64,000 nt of DNA from Hyaloraphidium curvatum (GCA_025558095.1 JAIVFI010000024.1:248001-312000); one strand, 5' to 3'. Shown: positions 10,947-21,010, numbered from the stretch's first letter. The notes: generated from the sequence alone by a model not told the origin. Program-made: numbers and translations.

Positions 10947-12143
10947 ATGCCCGGCGGCGTCCCTGATCCGACGACGGCCAAGCCGCTCGTCGGCATCGTC
11001 GGCTGGCGCGGCATGGTCGGCTCGGTGCTCATGGACCGCATGGTCGAGGAGGGCGACCTGGCGCTCTTGCGCCCCGTCTACTTCTCCACGTCGGCGGCCG
11101 GCGACAAGGCGCCCGTCTTCGGCGGCGTGGCGCCCGAGGCCGCGGAGCTCCTGGACGGCAACAGCCTCGAGGCGCTCGCCAAGTGCGACGTCGTCATCAG
11201 CTGCCAGGGCGGCGACTACACAAAGGCCGTCTTCGGCCCGCTGCGGGCCTCGGGCTGGCGCGGACACTGGATCGACGCCGCGTCGACGCTGCGGATGGCC
11301 GAGGACGCCGTCATCATCCTGGACCCGGTCAACTCGGACGTCATCCTCGACTCGCTGCACAACAAAAAGTGCCTCAACTGGATCGGCGGCAACTGCACGG
11401 TGTCGCTCATGCTCATGGCCACGGCTGGCCTGTTCCGCGCCGGGCTGGTCGAGTGGGTCAGCGCCATGACGTACCAGGCCGCGTCGGGCGCCGGCGCGCA
11501 GAACATGCGGGACCTGCTGTCGCAGATGGCCTCGCTCCACGACGCCGCCAAGGACCTCCTCGCGGACCCCAAATCGAGCATCCTGGAGATCGACCGCCGG
11601 GTCTCGGAGCGGCTCCGGAGCCAGGACCAGGCCGTCATCCCCACAAAGAGCTTCCGCGGGGTGCCGCTCGCCGGCTCGCTGATCCCCTGGATCGACGTGC
11701 CCGTCGCCGAGGGCCAGAGCAAGGAAGAATGGAAAGGCGGCGCCGAGTGCAACAAGATCCTCGGGCTCCCGGCCTTCCGCACGCCGGGCAGCATCCCCGT
11801 CGACGGCCTCTGCGTCCGCGTCGGGTCGCTGCGGTGCCATTCCCAGGCGCTCACCATCAAGCTGAAGAAGGACGTTCCGCTGGAGGAGGTCGAGGCGCTC
11901 CTGGCCAAGGGCAACGACTGGGTCGAGGTGATCCCGAACACGCGCGAGGAGACGGAGCGGAGGCTTTCGCCGGCCGCGGTCTCGGGGAAGCTCAAGGTGC
12001 CCATCGGGCGGCTGCACAAGCTGGCCATGGGGCCCGAGTACCTGGGGGCGTTTACGTGCGGCGACCAGCTGCTCTGGGGCGCGGCCGAGCCGCTGAGGCG
12101 GATGCTGAGGATCCTCCTGGACGAGGGCGTTCTCAAGCCGTGA
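10947..12143 (+). CDS. asd: Aspartate-semialdehyde dehydrogenase, bacterial (Asd) type
   Basis: Reduces aspartyl phosphate to aspartate semialdehyde with NADPH, the branch point to threonine, methionine and lysine. One uninterrupted exon of 398 residues. The N-terminal nucleotide loop is [20 protein letters not shown], substrate contacts include CQGGDYTK and [10 protein letters not shown], the catalytic cysteine is in [12 protein letters not shown], and the general base histidine is in [20 protein letters not shown]. It ends with [19 protein letters not shown]. These strings match the enterobacterial-type enzyme in both motif and order, not the shorter HOM2 type normal in fungi. Absence of introns in an intron-dense region and the sequence type both suggest acquisition from a bacterium. 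Codon use now looks like that of its neighbours. Confidence 0.95.
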   Translation: MPGGVPDPTTAKPLVGIVGWRGMVGSVLMDRMVEEGDLALLRPVYFSTSAAGDKAPVFGGVAPEAAELLDGNSLEALAKCDVVISCQGGDYTKAVFGPLRASGWRGHWIDAASTLRMAEDAVIILDPVNSDVILDSLHNKKCLNWIGGNCTVSLMLMATAGLFRAGLVEWVSAMTYQAASGAGAQNMRDLLSQMASLHDAAKDLLADPKSSILEIDRRVSERLRSQDQAVIPTKSFRGVPLAGSLIPWIDVPVAEGQSKEEWKGGAECNKILGLPAFRTPGSIPVDGLCVRVGSLRCHSQALTIKLKKDVPLEEVEALLAKGNDWVEVIPNTREETERRLSPAAVSGKLKVPIGRLHKLAMGPEYLGAFTCGDQLLWGAAEPLRRMLRILLDEGVLKP

Positions 12144-12353
12144 TCTACTCTCTGGACAGACTCTGGTCTTGTACTTGGGCGTGCTTTTAGACTTGAACGA
12201 TCCCGCCGAAGGTGGGGACGCTGCTGATAGAGCAGCCATTCTTGTCTCGACTTGTCCCTCGGCCGCCTGTTGAACCCCGCGAGTCATCGCACGTTTTCCC
12301 AGAGCCAATAGCGCAACTCGTGCCCGGTTTCGCGTTTCTTATCGGCACCGCTA

Positions 12354-12888
12354 ATGGGGGACGACCTCCTTGCCCGGATGCTGGCGGCCGCCAAGGGGAA
12401 AGGCCCCGACGACGCGCTCCGGAATATGATCCGGGAAACGGCGCGGGCCACCAACGTGGGCGTTTTTGGACGAATCGCAGCGGGACAAGGTGTGGCAGGG
12501 CTACTTGGACCTTTCCCCGCACCGGAACGTGATAAAGGAGGTGCCGAACGACAGCCCCGAATGGAGGCAATGGGAGCGAATAAGAGAGATTGAAGAGGAG
12601 CATGGGATCGCACCGGGCTGCAATTGGTGCGCCGCGGTCCAGCCGCGCGGCGGGGAGCACTTCAAGCGCTGCACGCGGTGCGGGGTCGCGAGGTACTGCG
12701 GGAAACCGTGCCAGGCGGCGGATTGGCCGGGGCACAAGGCCGAGTGCAGCAGGCCGGCGAACAAGAAGAAGACGTACAGCCCCGGGACGGCGATCTATCC
12801 GTCGCTATTCCTTGCTTTCGTCAGGATGCGAAAGATGGATGCTGCGGAACGGGAGGGCAGGTCTCCTGGACAGGCATCGGGCTCTTGA
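12354..12888 (+). CDS. MYND zinc-finger protein with a reading-frame break
   Basis: The C-terminal half carries a MYND finger: C-x2-C (CNWC), then CTRC, YCGKPCQ, W-P-G-H and C in the correct spacing, about 12630-12755. MYND fingers bind short Pro-containing peptides in transcription or signalling partners. The upstream part (MGDDLLARMLAAAKGKGPDD) starts at 12354 in one frame, while DESQRDKVWQGYLDLSP and the finger are in another. Either a 25-base GT-AG intron (12456-12480) is removed, which exactly restores frame, or one T of the TTTTT run near 12463 is an extra base. Without correction the finger has no ATG of its own. The C-terminus after the finger is short and basic. Confidence 0.6.
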
Positions 12889-13008
12889 TTGGGACGACTC
12901 ATGGGAGTAGTGACCAATGTTCAGACGTTGCGGCTGTCTACAAGAATGCTAAAGCTTGCGATGACGACTCATGTGTCTTCCAATCCAACTTGCTTCGAGG
13001 TTGTCGAT

Positions 13009-13687
13009 TCACTCGATGGTGATGCGCTTGGGCTCCTTCTTCTCTTCCTGCTTCTTGCCGAAGACGAGCTCGAGGACGCCGTTGTTGAAGCTGGTCTTGC
13101 AATCTGCCAGGATGTTGCATGAGTTGAGCTCAGAACCAGGGCAAGCGAAGACCCACCATCGACGTTGAGGTTCTCGGGCAGTCTGAAGGTGCGAGTGAAG
13201 GAGCCGTAGCTGCGCTCGACGACGTGGCGGCTCTCGTTGTCCTCGCGCTTCTCCTCCCTCTTCTCGGCCTGGATGGTCATGAGGTCCTCGTCGTCGCTGA
13301 TCTCGATCTTGACGTCCTTCTTGTCGACGCCGGGCAGGTCCGCGCGCACGATGTACGTCTGCGGCGTCTCGGAAACGTCGACCTTGAAGCCGCGGCCGGC
13401 GAGGAAGCGGTTGCGGATGGCGCCGGGGGTGCGCGCCGCAACCTGCTGCTGGCCGGCGTCGCCGCCCTGGCCTTCCTCGCCGCCCTCGATGGCGCGGGAG
13501 CCGGCAGGGATCGCGGGGGTAGTGCGGCGGCCGCCGAGCGCCTCTTCGATGCGGCGGTCCATGTCTAGAAGGTAAGAATCGTCAGTCGGAGCCGTCGGCG
13601 GTCGCCAGGGGTCAACGCACAGTCCGCCATCGTGAAGGGGTCAAGGAGCCCGGGCTCGAAGAAGGGGTCGCGCATGAACCAGGTCAT
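13009..13687 (-). CDS. Small heat-shock protein, Hsp20/alpha-crystallin family
   Basis: ATP-independent holdase chaperone in the cytosol. 189 residues in three exons: 13687-13621, 13564-13157 and 13103-13009. The short first exon encodes a typical leader (MTWFMRDPFFEPGLL). After a Gly/Gln-rich linker comes the alpha-crystallin domain (about residues 85-180) with YIVRADLPGVDKKDVKIEIS, RSYGSFTRTFRLPEN and, created by the last splice, SFNNGVLELVFGKK. The C-terminal tail is rich in Lys and Glu and ends KRITIE. A heat-shock element lies upstream of the start, so heat induction through HSF is expected. All three exon joins are phase-consistent. Confidence 0.95.
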
Positions 13688-13784
13688 GGTGTCGGAAGTC
13701 GAGTTGCTTTCGCGTGAAGCGTGCTTTGGGTGTCCGGAGTTTGCGGTGATTCGACCGGTGGCGGACGCGATTCACGGGCCTCGC

Positions 13785-13819
13785 CCTTTTATCCCCGCGG
13801 GCGGTGTTCCAGAAAGTTC
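13785..13819 (-). promoter_or_regulatory. Heat-shock element and TATA-like box of the Hsp20 gene
   Basis: At 13807-13819 the sequence TTC-CA-GAA-AG-TTC forms three perfectly phased inverted nGAAn units, the consensus site for an HSF trimer. About 20 bases closer to the gene, on the minus strand, GGGATAAAAGGG (about 13785-13795) is TATA-like. Start codon at 13687 lies about 100 bases downstream, a normal spacing. Confidence 0.85.
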
Positions 13820-14028
13820 GCGCGCGCTCCTCGGGCAGCCAAAGCATTCGATTGCTTTGCCATAGGCTTTATCGGTTACAGACGCATACATTTTCATCGT
13901 TTCTGCAATAGAGGAGACCTCGCCTGGGTAAAGCCTGACGTTCTCGTCCGGCCGCCGCCCCCGAATCACGAAGACGCCTCACCTCAGCTGCTTCCGCGCG
14001 CCGGTCGGAGATTTCGCTGTCCTTCCGC

Positions 14029-15990
14029 TCACGCCTGTTCCTTGGTGGTGTTCGCGTCCCCGTCAGCCCCGTCTTCCCGCTGGTGTTTGGCCTTCTTGCG
14101 CACGTTCCCGCCGTTCCCCGCCGATCCGCCCGCGTCGACCGCCGTCCTCTCCCCGCTGCCGATCTCCCCTCCGGCGTGACTGGAGATGCTCTCGAACGCC
14201 TCCATGCACTCCACGTTGCCGTCGGCGAGGAAACCGGGCCCATCGAGACCCAGGCGATCCGCATCGAACTCGCCCGAACCCCCCGCGTCGCCGTCCTCGA
14301 CCTGCGTCTCCTCCTCGTCGGCCCGGCTCCTCTTCCTCTTCTGGCGCCTGGATGATCCGCCGGATGCCTTCCTGCGGCTCTGCTTCCGCGTGCCGGACCG
14401 CCTGCGCCTCGGAGCAGCGCCGGATCCGGCCGAGCCGTCCGAGTCCTCGTCGTCCTGCTGCCGCAGCTTCCGCGCAGCGTGGGCGTTCGGATTCTTGGCC
14501 TGCAGGGACCGCACGGGTTCATGGGCGGACAAGCATGCGGACGAGCGCGCGGCGACCCACCGTCTTGAGGTGCTTCAGCTCAAGGTTGAGGTAATGCGAC
14601 AGCGCGATGAACTCGGTCACGTCGAACGTGTGGATGGTCCTCCGCTCCCCGCCCGTGGGCAGGTGCTCGATCGCGTGCAGCCGGGGGTGGTACTTGCCGA
14701 AGGTGCGGAGGAGGAAGGCCGGGCTCGCGCTGGCGGGGGAGCCGCGGGGGCGGTTCGCGGCCAGCTGGGCGTTCAGGGGGTCGTTGGTGACCCGGACCTG
14801 CGGGAACGAGACGCCGTCCTTCATCCTGGGCAACTTCAGGGTCAGAGGCGTCGGACGGAGGAGCGATCGCCGGCCCACCACGCCGCTCCGGTCTGCGGGG
14901 ACTTGGGGTGCAGGAAGAAGTGCGCGTCGCTGTCGCCGGGGTCCCTGGCGCCGTTCGCGGCCCACTTGCGGGTCGAGCCGTCGAAGCGGTAGCTCTGGTC
15001 GTCAACAAAGGCGAGGTCTAGGCCGAAGCTGTAGCTCGAGCCCTCCTTGAGGCCCGTCAGGCCGTACGCGGGGACAGGGAACAGGCACCTTTCATCCTGG
15101 TCAGCGCATGCAACGGCGATCGTGCACTTCGGGCGTGCTCACCTGCCCGGACGGCTCACGATGACCTCGTTGACAACCCTGTGGAACGAGTTCCAGATGT
15201 CCCAGTCCAGCAACGTGACGCCTCCGGCCGAGTCCGTCGCCGAGTGCACCAACGTCGCATCCTTGTACTGCTCCGAAACAGCCTTCGGCAAAGAGGTGGC
15301 GGGAGATTGGTTCTCAGGCGTCTTATCGTCCGCCGGCGGTGTTGTCGTCTCCTTCCTGGCGCGGCTCGCAGGCTGGCGGTTCCTCCTGCCCCGCCGCAAA
15401 CGGTACTCGCTGTCGTCCGATCCCAGGGAGTCGCCGTCGCTCTCGAGCCGATTGGCCGACACCGAAGCGAGCATGACGAGCTGGTCGAAGGGCGACGGCG
15501 GCGGCGGTCCGGCGAGCGGCTCCTCGTAGGCGGGAATCGGCGGCTCGGCGGCGACGGCAGGGGTTCTGGTGTTGGTGATCACGAGAGCTCGTGCGGGGTT
15601 TTGCATGGGCACGACTCCCGCCGCAGAGGGTGGAGCGGTTCCGAAGGCGTAGTAGCTCTCCGACGGCACCACGGGCTCCGTCGACGGTGCGATCGCCTCG
15701 TGCCGGACCGGGCTAGCGGGGGCTTCCGTGACGATCACCTGCGGTCCTTCCGTTTCGAGCAGCGCGTCCGATTCGGGAGCCAGTTCGGTGCTGGAAAGGA
15801 TGTTGCGCCTGTCCCATTGCACGTAGGCCGAAGCGGGCCTCGAAAGGTCGGGTTCGTTGCTCGGCATGATCGACGCGGGAGGGGCGGAGGGAGGGGCGTT
15901 TTCGCGCGCACCTCCGCCGAGATAGGCAAGAGCCGAGGTTGCAGTGACCAGTTTGGAGAAGGAAGGGTGCGCGGACAGGTCGAGGGGCAT
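14029..15990 (-). CDS. T-box transcription factor
   Basis: 597 residues in four exons: 15990-15143, 15088-14879, 14825-14561 and 14499-14029 (introns 54, 53 and 61 bases). The T-box occupies about residues 270-445. It opens with LLDWDIWNSFHRVVNEVIVS, continues CLFPVPAYGL, GLDLAFVDDQSYRFDGSTRK, HPKSPQTGAAWMKD, VSFPQVRVTND and FGKYHPRLHAIEHL, and ends TFDVTEFIALSHYLNLELKH then AKNPNA. The junctions are decisive: joining exons 2 and 3 creates GAAWMKD, and joining exons 3 and 4 creates LKTAKNPNAHAAR, each equivalent to conserved T-box strings. T-box proteins bind TCACACCT-like half-sites. The N-terminal third is Pro/Ser-rich and the C-terminus holds basic nuclear-localisation-like clusters (KRKRSR, RKKAKH). 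An extra 5' exon is possible (see findings). Confidence 0.92.
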
Positions 15991-17003
15991 GTTGTCGTAC
16001 GGGCGAGGCAGGGCAGGACGGTGGCGGTACCTGGGCAACGACGCGTCAGCGAGCCTTCGGACGCCACGACCCCTTGACCTACGTGTGCTGCTGCGGCGAG
16101 GAGCTCAGATCTGGAGGCAAAGCGCGGAGGACGGGCGACGAAGGGGCGGGAGCTGCCCGGGAATGGCGATGAGCAAGATCGACACGGCAACCGTACCCGG
16201 ACCCACCCTGGTCGCTCAGGCACGCCCATCTGAAGTCGTACGGGCTCGTTCCGACGCGCGAGGCATTTTCCGACGACAGCGACGGCTGGGCGACGGCGGA
16301 GGACGGCGGGCCCAAAGGGGCTGCGCGTCGCGGCGGCGTTCTCGGCGGCACCAGCGGCGGCCCGATCGGCGGCGGCGCGGCGCTGCGAGTGCCGAAGTGC
16401 GGCAGGCCGAGCGGCAGCGGGAACGCGGGGAGCGGCAGCGCGGCGCGGGGCGGCGGCGCCGAAGGAACCGCAAAGTCGCCAGGCGGCCGCCGCGGCACCT
16501 CCTGGGCGCCGCCCGCCGCGTCGTCGGGCGCGAGGAGATCGCTGAGGTGCATGGCGTTGCCCTATCAGGTCCCCCAGGGCGCGCAGGGTCGAGGTGGTGG
16601 GCTCCCGATCGATCGCAACCGTTCGTCGCGCAAGGCATTGCGCGGACCTCCAAATCACCGCTCGACTGCATCCTCCAGCAGAGTCCCCAGGACCCCGCAA
16701 ACTCCCGCAACCGACCTACCCTCCCGCGAGCAGCATGTCGCTGACACCACCGAAGCCGGCGCCGCCGTACCCCTCGGTCAAGGTCGAGCCGCTGGGCGAC
16801 AACGCGTGCGTGTCTGCGTGTCTCCCACAGAGTCCCTGGCACCGCTCATCCCGACCGCAATCCCACTCATCCTCGCTCCTGCGGCACCTCTTGACGCACA
16901 TCGCTACTGGACACGTCCCTGGAAATCAGTGAAGCCGCTGTGGGTTCCGCTTGGGGAACGGTTGAAGCTGTTGACCACGGACAGTTGACCCCGCGCTCCT
17001 CAC
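15991..17003. other. Region between divergent T-box and cyclase genes
   Basis: Holds both promoters. On the minus strand a Pro/Ala-rich frame opens at the ATG at 16552 (MHLSDLLAPDDAAGG) and could be an upstream T-box exon ending at 16224. On the plus strand a 65-codon frame starts at 16735 (MSLTPPKPAPPYPSVKVEPL). Neither is established as a gene. Confidence 0.4.
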
Positions 17004-18279
17004 ATGTCGTCCGCTCCCGAACCGGCCTTCATTCCGACTCTGACGCGCTCGCTACATGCTCAGATTTCCGAAGCGGCCAAGAAGTACTCCAACTGGGAGA
17101 AGTTCGGCCGGGAGGACCGCAAGGGCACCGTCAACTTCATCACCGATGCGAAGCGCGTCGAGGCCGCCAAATGCGTCAAGACCGGCAAGTCGATGTGAGC
17201 CGCACCTGCGTCGATCTTGCAAGGGGTCGGCTGACGGTTGCGAAGCTCCTGCGCGCTCCACTTCAACCAGAACGGGCCCCAGACAGGGCTCCACGGCCGC
17301 GTGAACCCGCAGCACCACTTCTTCTTCACGAACCGCGAGACGACGCCCATCCTGCCCCACGGCATCGGCTTTTCGGACGACGGGATCTCAATGTGGGTCG
17401 CTGCCGCGCCAGCCCGCCCCCTGGAACCCATCCGACGCGCCTACCGCAGGGCGCTCCAGTGCAGCACGCAGTGGGACGGCCTGGGCCACTGCTTCGACCA
17501 CGGCGTGGCCTACCAGGGCGTCCCCGCCGACAAGGCCGTCACGTCCATGGGCGACCACTCCACGGGCATCGAAAAGATCTCCGAGGACGTGTGCACGCGC
17601 GGCGTGCTGCTGGACGTCGGCCGCGCCTTTGGGCAGGAGTTCCAGGGGGTGCCCGGGGTCCTGCCGGACGGGTTCGCGATCAAGCCCGAGCACATCCTCG
17701 AGACCATCAAGCGGCAGGGCCCCACGAGCGAGGTGCGCAAGGGGGACATCGTGCTTTTCCGCACGGGCCAGATGGATTGCAGGCTCAAGCACGGCTGGGG
17801 CTCGTACGCGGGGGGCGACGCCCCGGGGCTGTCGTTCGAGACGCTGGGGTGGATCCACGAGAAGGAAATCGCGGGGTTGGCGACGGACACGTGGGGTTTC
17901 GAGGTCCGGCCGAACGAGTTCCCCAGTGCGTGCTACGTCCTCGGCGCTCTTGCCTTCGCTGACCCCGGCCGATGCAGGCTCCTTCCAGCCCTGCCACCAA
18001 GTCGCCATCCCGCACATGGGCCTCCTGATCGGCGAGATCTGGAACCTGTTCGTATCAGCAGCTTTCGTGGATCCCCGTTGCTCCGTTGACACCTTCCCCT
18101 TTGCAGCCAAGCGCTCGCGGAGGACTGCGCCAAGGACGGCGTGTACGAGTTTATGCTCGTTGCTCCGCCGCTCCCAGTGACTGGAGCCGTCGGATCCCCG
18201 CTTAACCGTACGTTCTTGCGCACCCGTCCCATGAATCACAGCTTCACCAATTGTCGTCCCAGCCCTCGCGATCAAGTGA
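17004..18279 (+). CDS. Putative cyclase-family metal-dependent hydrolase
   Basis: 352 residues in five exons: 17004-17194, 17246-17925, 17978-18047, 18107-18207 and 18263-18279. The family (kynurenine-formamidase-like cyclases, Pfam Cyclase) hydrolyses amides or lactones using a divalent metal. Seen here are WDGLGHCFDHGVAYQGV, followed by TRGVLLDVGRA and KGDIVLFRTGQMD, and the ending FQPCHQVAIPHMGLLIGEIW and, after two splices, FMLVAPPLPVTGAVGSPLN then PLAIK, the usual C-terminus of fungal members. The short bacterial HGTHxD motif is not present; the fungal WD..H variant replaces it. The third donor (GTTCGT) and the 17-base last exon are unusual but both restore conserved sequence. Substrate unknown. 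Confidence 0.88.
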
Positions 18280-18372
18280 ACCGGCGAAGGTCCGCCGTGG
18301 AGCCTGTAGCATGCATCTAGATCGCTAATGACAAAGTCATAACATCGTCATCATACCCCTGGTCCCAGTCGC

Positions 18373-18700
18373 AGTCCCATCAGGGGGCCACCCCAGCGGG
18401 AAAGGCGACCCCCGGTCCTCAGATGGCGACACAGGCACCTGGGCCCGGAATGTTGGTCGCGGGGATTGCAGAGCTGGCGTGCATATGTGTCCTAGCGCCT
18501 CCGCCGTAAACATCACCCGGCGCCACGCATCCCACGCCACCGCCGCCGCAGAATCTCCGCCGCCGCCCGCGGCTCCAGATCCCGTCGCCCGGGGCCGCTG
18601 TGGTCCGCCCTGCAAGCCCCCCCCATGTCCACCGCGCCCCCTCCTCCTCCTCCTCCTTTGTGAACGACCCATTCACCTGCAAGAGCTATGCGGACGCAAG
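18373..18700 (-). pseudogene. Decayed duplicate of the 3' end of the glycine-rich secreted gene
   Basis: The 46 bases 18373-18418 are identical to 19176-19221, which include the stop codon of the intact gene to the right. Further along, the copy still encodes ATNIPGPGACV where the parent has VTNLPGPGACF, and GDVYGGGA where the parent has GGSYGGGA. It carries a premature TGA just after GPGACVAI (where the parent has Trp), and a frameshift separates the glycine-rich portion. Upstream exons and signal peptide are absent. About 0.5 kb separates copy and parent, in the same orientation. Confidence 0.8.
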
Positions 18701-19182
18701 CGGCATGTGACCGCGGTGTCGAGCTCTGCTCGAAGGCTCCCAAAGCGCCTGAGGCTTTGGTCCCGGTAATGAGCCAACCAACCCATTACGCCGCCTGCCC
18801 TAGCCACCAGCCCACCATCACCCTCCCGCCCCCCCGGCACCGGGTCTGACAACGCTCTACCATCCCAGTTGCTATCGCCGCTGATCGGGCGCCGTGAAGC
18901 CCGGCGCGGGGCCGTCGTCCTCCATATCTCAACGCACAAGGTCGTCTTCAATAACCGGGTCATCGGCCCGAGGTGCGATCATATGTGGATCTAGTCTCCT
19001 TATATCAAAGCCGCCAAAGTAGTCGTCCTTCCCTTGTGTTGGTATCTTTTTCTCTGGGGATACCATCACGAACCCTCCTCCAATAGCTTAGTCCCCCACC
19101 TCCACGTCCTCCCATCCCACCTCGACCGCCCTCTCCGCGTCCCCCGCGCCCAATCCTTCCCTTGTGTCAGTTCATAGTCCCA

Positions 19183-20452
19183 TCAGGGGGCCACCCCAGC
19201 GGGAAAGGCGACCCCCGGTCCCCAGACCACGAAGCAGGCCCCGGGCCCCGGAAGGTTCGTCACAGGGATCGTTGGCGGGGAGTTCGTGGAGTTGTACCTG
19301 TTGTCCCCCGCGCCTCCGCCGTAGGAACCTCCGGGCGCGGGAGCAATGCCCGTGTTGGAAGTGCCCGGCGCCGCGGTCCCTCCACTCCCGCCGCCCCCGC
19401 CGTTACGGGCAGCGCTCCCGCCGGCCCCGGTCACTGTGGTCGTTCCCGTCCCGCGGATGCCGACGCCGCCCCCGCCCGCCGAATCGCCGCCGCCCCCGGC
19501 GCCTCCCGATCCCGCCGCCGCTGCAGATCCACTGGGCCCGCCGGTGGCTCCGTCCCCGCCTTTCCCCCCATAACCTCCAGCCCCTGAACGAGGCGTAAGC
19601 TCACTGTGATGCCGAAAGCACTGCCGGCTCTGGTCTTACCTCCTCCCCCGCCTCCTTGGTTTCCAGAGGGCCTGTCGCCCCCTTTGCCGCCGGCGCCGCC
19701 AACGCCGTGCACGACAGTTCCCCCCGCCCCGCCGACGCCAGCACCCGCCGCTCCGGCGTTGCTGTTGGTGCCCGCCCTCCCCCCCGTGACAAGGATGTAC
19801 GTCGTCCCCGACGACGCCCCGACAACGGAGCTATTCCCGCCGTTGCCGGTGGTGCTCGCGGGGCCGACCGTGATGGTCAGCTGCTCGGTCGTCGGCACGT
19901 CGTTGGAATACGCAAGAGCGCCCCCTCCCCCACCCCCGCAACGAGCGCTCGAGGCAGACCCAGTCGGACCGGCAAGCCCGCCCCCCGCCGAGACGCACAC
20001 GACCGACACCTTGTCGGTGCAGGCGGGCGGGGTGAAGGTGAAGGTCTCGCCGACCGTGGCGTCGGCCAGCGTGAAGTTGGCCTCCCCCGAGCACGTCGCG
20101 TAGCGCCTGTAGAGCTTCTTCAGCGAGGCGTCGTCCTCGCCGTCGCCGTACTCGACGCAGGCGACCATCCCGTCTTCATCGCCGAACTCGCTGCAGTGCG
20201 CGCGGTGAGGTGCGCCGCGGCACGATCCCGGGCCTCCCACCAGAAGCTGGCGTCGGGACAGTCGGCGCACGAGCGGCGGAGCACGCGGCCCTCGGCGACG
20301 GCGGCGGCGGCGACGGCGGCGGCGGGCACGGGCGATCTGCGGCGGGCGGTCAGCAACGGCGCTGACGGCGGGCGGTCGGCGCACCCGGCGGGCGCGGCGA
20401 GGCACGCGGCGGCGGTGACCAGCAGCGCCGCGAGGAGGGCGGCGCCGCGCAT
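19183..20452 (-). CDS. Secreted glycine-rich domain protein
   Basis: 387 residues in three exons: 20452-20241, 20190-19640 and 19583-19183 (introns 50 and 56 bases). A clear signal peptide (RGAALLAALLVTAAACLA) is followed by a Cys-containing head (SCADCPDASFCEFGDED, CVEYGDGED). Next is a beta-type segment, ETFTFTPPACTDKVSVVCVS, with AYSNDVPTTEQLTITVGP, and then long Gly/Ala/Ser runs. This order (TFTFTPPA, gly-rich loop, LTITVGP, gly-rich loops) resembles the glycine-rich domains found in bacterial surface and phage tail proteins. The C-terminus is PGPGACFVVWGPGVAFPAGV. Both splice joins preserve frame and composition. An extracellular or wall-associated structural role is inference. A decayed partial copy lies just downstream. 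Confidence 0.8.
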
Positions 20453-21010
20453 CGGGATCCGGCGGGCGGAGGCGGCGGCGCTGCGCCGGGTTGGAAAAGT
20501 CGGGTGCGGCGAGAGCGGGTGCATAACAATGGGCCCAGACGCGGCGGCACGGCCGGCGGCGCACACCACACCAGCCTCGATTACGCGGCTCGGGCCGACA
20601 GCCCTATCGCCAGACAAAATAAAACGCGCCTAGGCGGCGAGCGGTGCAACGGCACGCAACCGCGGATTCGCCCGACAAGTCCGGGTCGCTCGTGGTGGGG
20701 CGCTGGCAAACGAGCGACCAGCTGAACTACTGAATTGCTCCGCCATCCCTTCCTCCCTTGCCACCACTGCATTACTCACTCCCGGTTGCTGTGGAAAGCT
20801 TCTGTCGTGTGCTGTGCCATTGCACTAATCTCGCTGCACCAACAACGTTGCCACGTTGCTTTTTGTGTCCCGCCTTCTCCGCCCCGTCCCGTGCTATCTA
20901 GTGAACCAGCATCGCCCCGCCGCGAACCCTGAACGGCAAGCCCCGCAAGCCCCGCGCCGCTCTTGCCGCTCTCGCCTCTCTAACCCCCTCTCCACCCCCA
21001 AGCGATCACC
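20453..21010. other. Intergenic stretch with one strong hairpin
   Basis: No coding sequence seen. A perfect 10-base inverted repeat (GGTCGCTCGT at 20684-20693 and its complement at 20710-20719) encloses a 16-base loop. This is the 5' side of the glycine-rich gene and the 3' side of the acyltransferase gene. Part of the minus strand looks like a tRNA D-arm but no full cloverleaf forms. Confidence 0.5.

Noticed and set aside
10908-12308. Long minus-strand frames opposite the aspartate-semialdehyde dehydrogenase
   Set aside because: They mirror the codon pattern of the sense gene and contain no motifs.
20620-20770. tRNA-like sequence on the minus strand (GTAGTTCAGCTGGTCGCTC)
   Set aside because: Only the D-arm resembles a tRNA; D-stem, anticodon arm and T-arm do not pair, and no polymerase III terminator follows.
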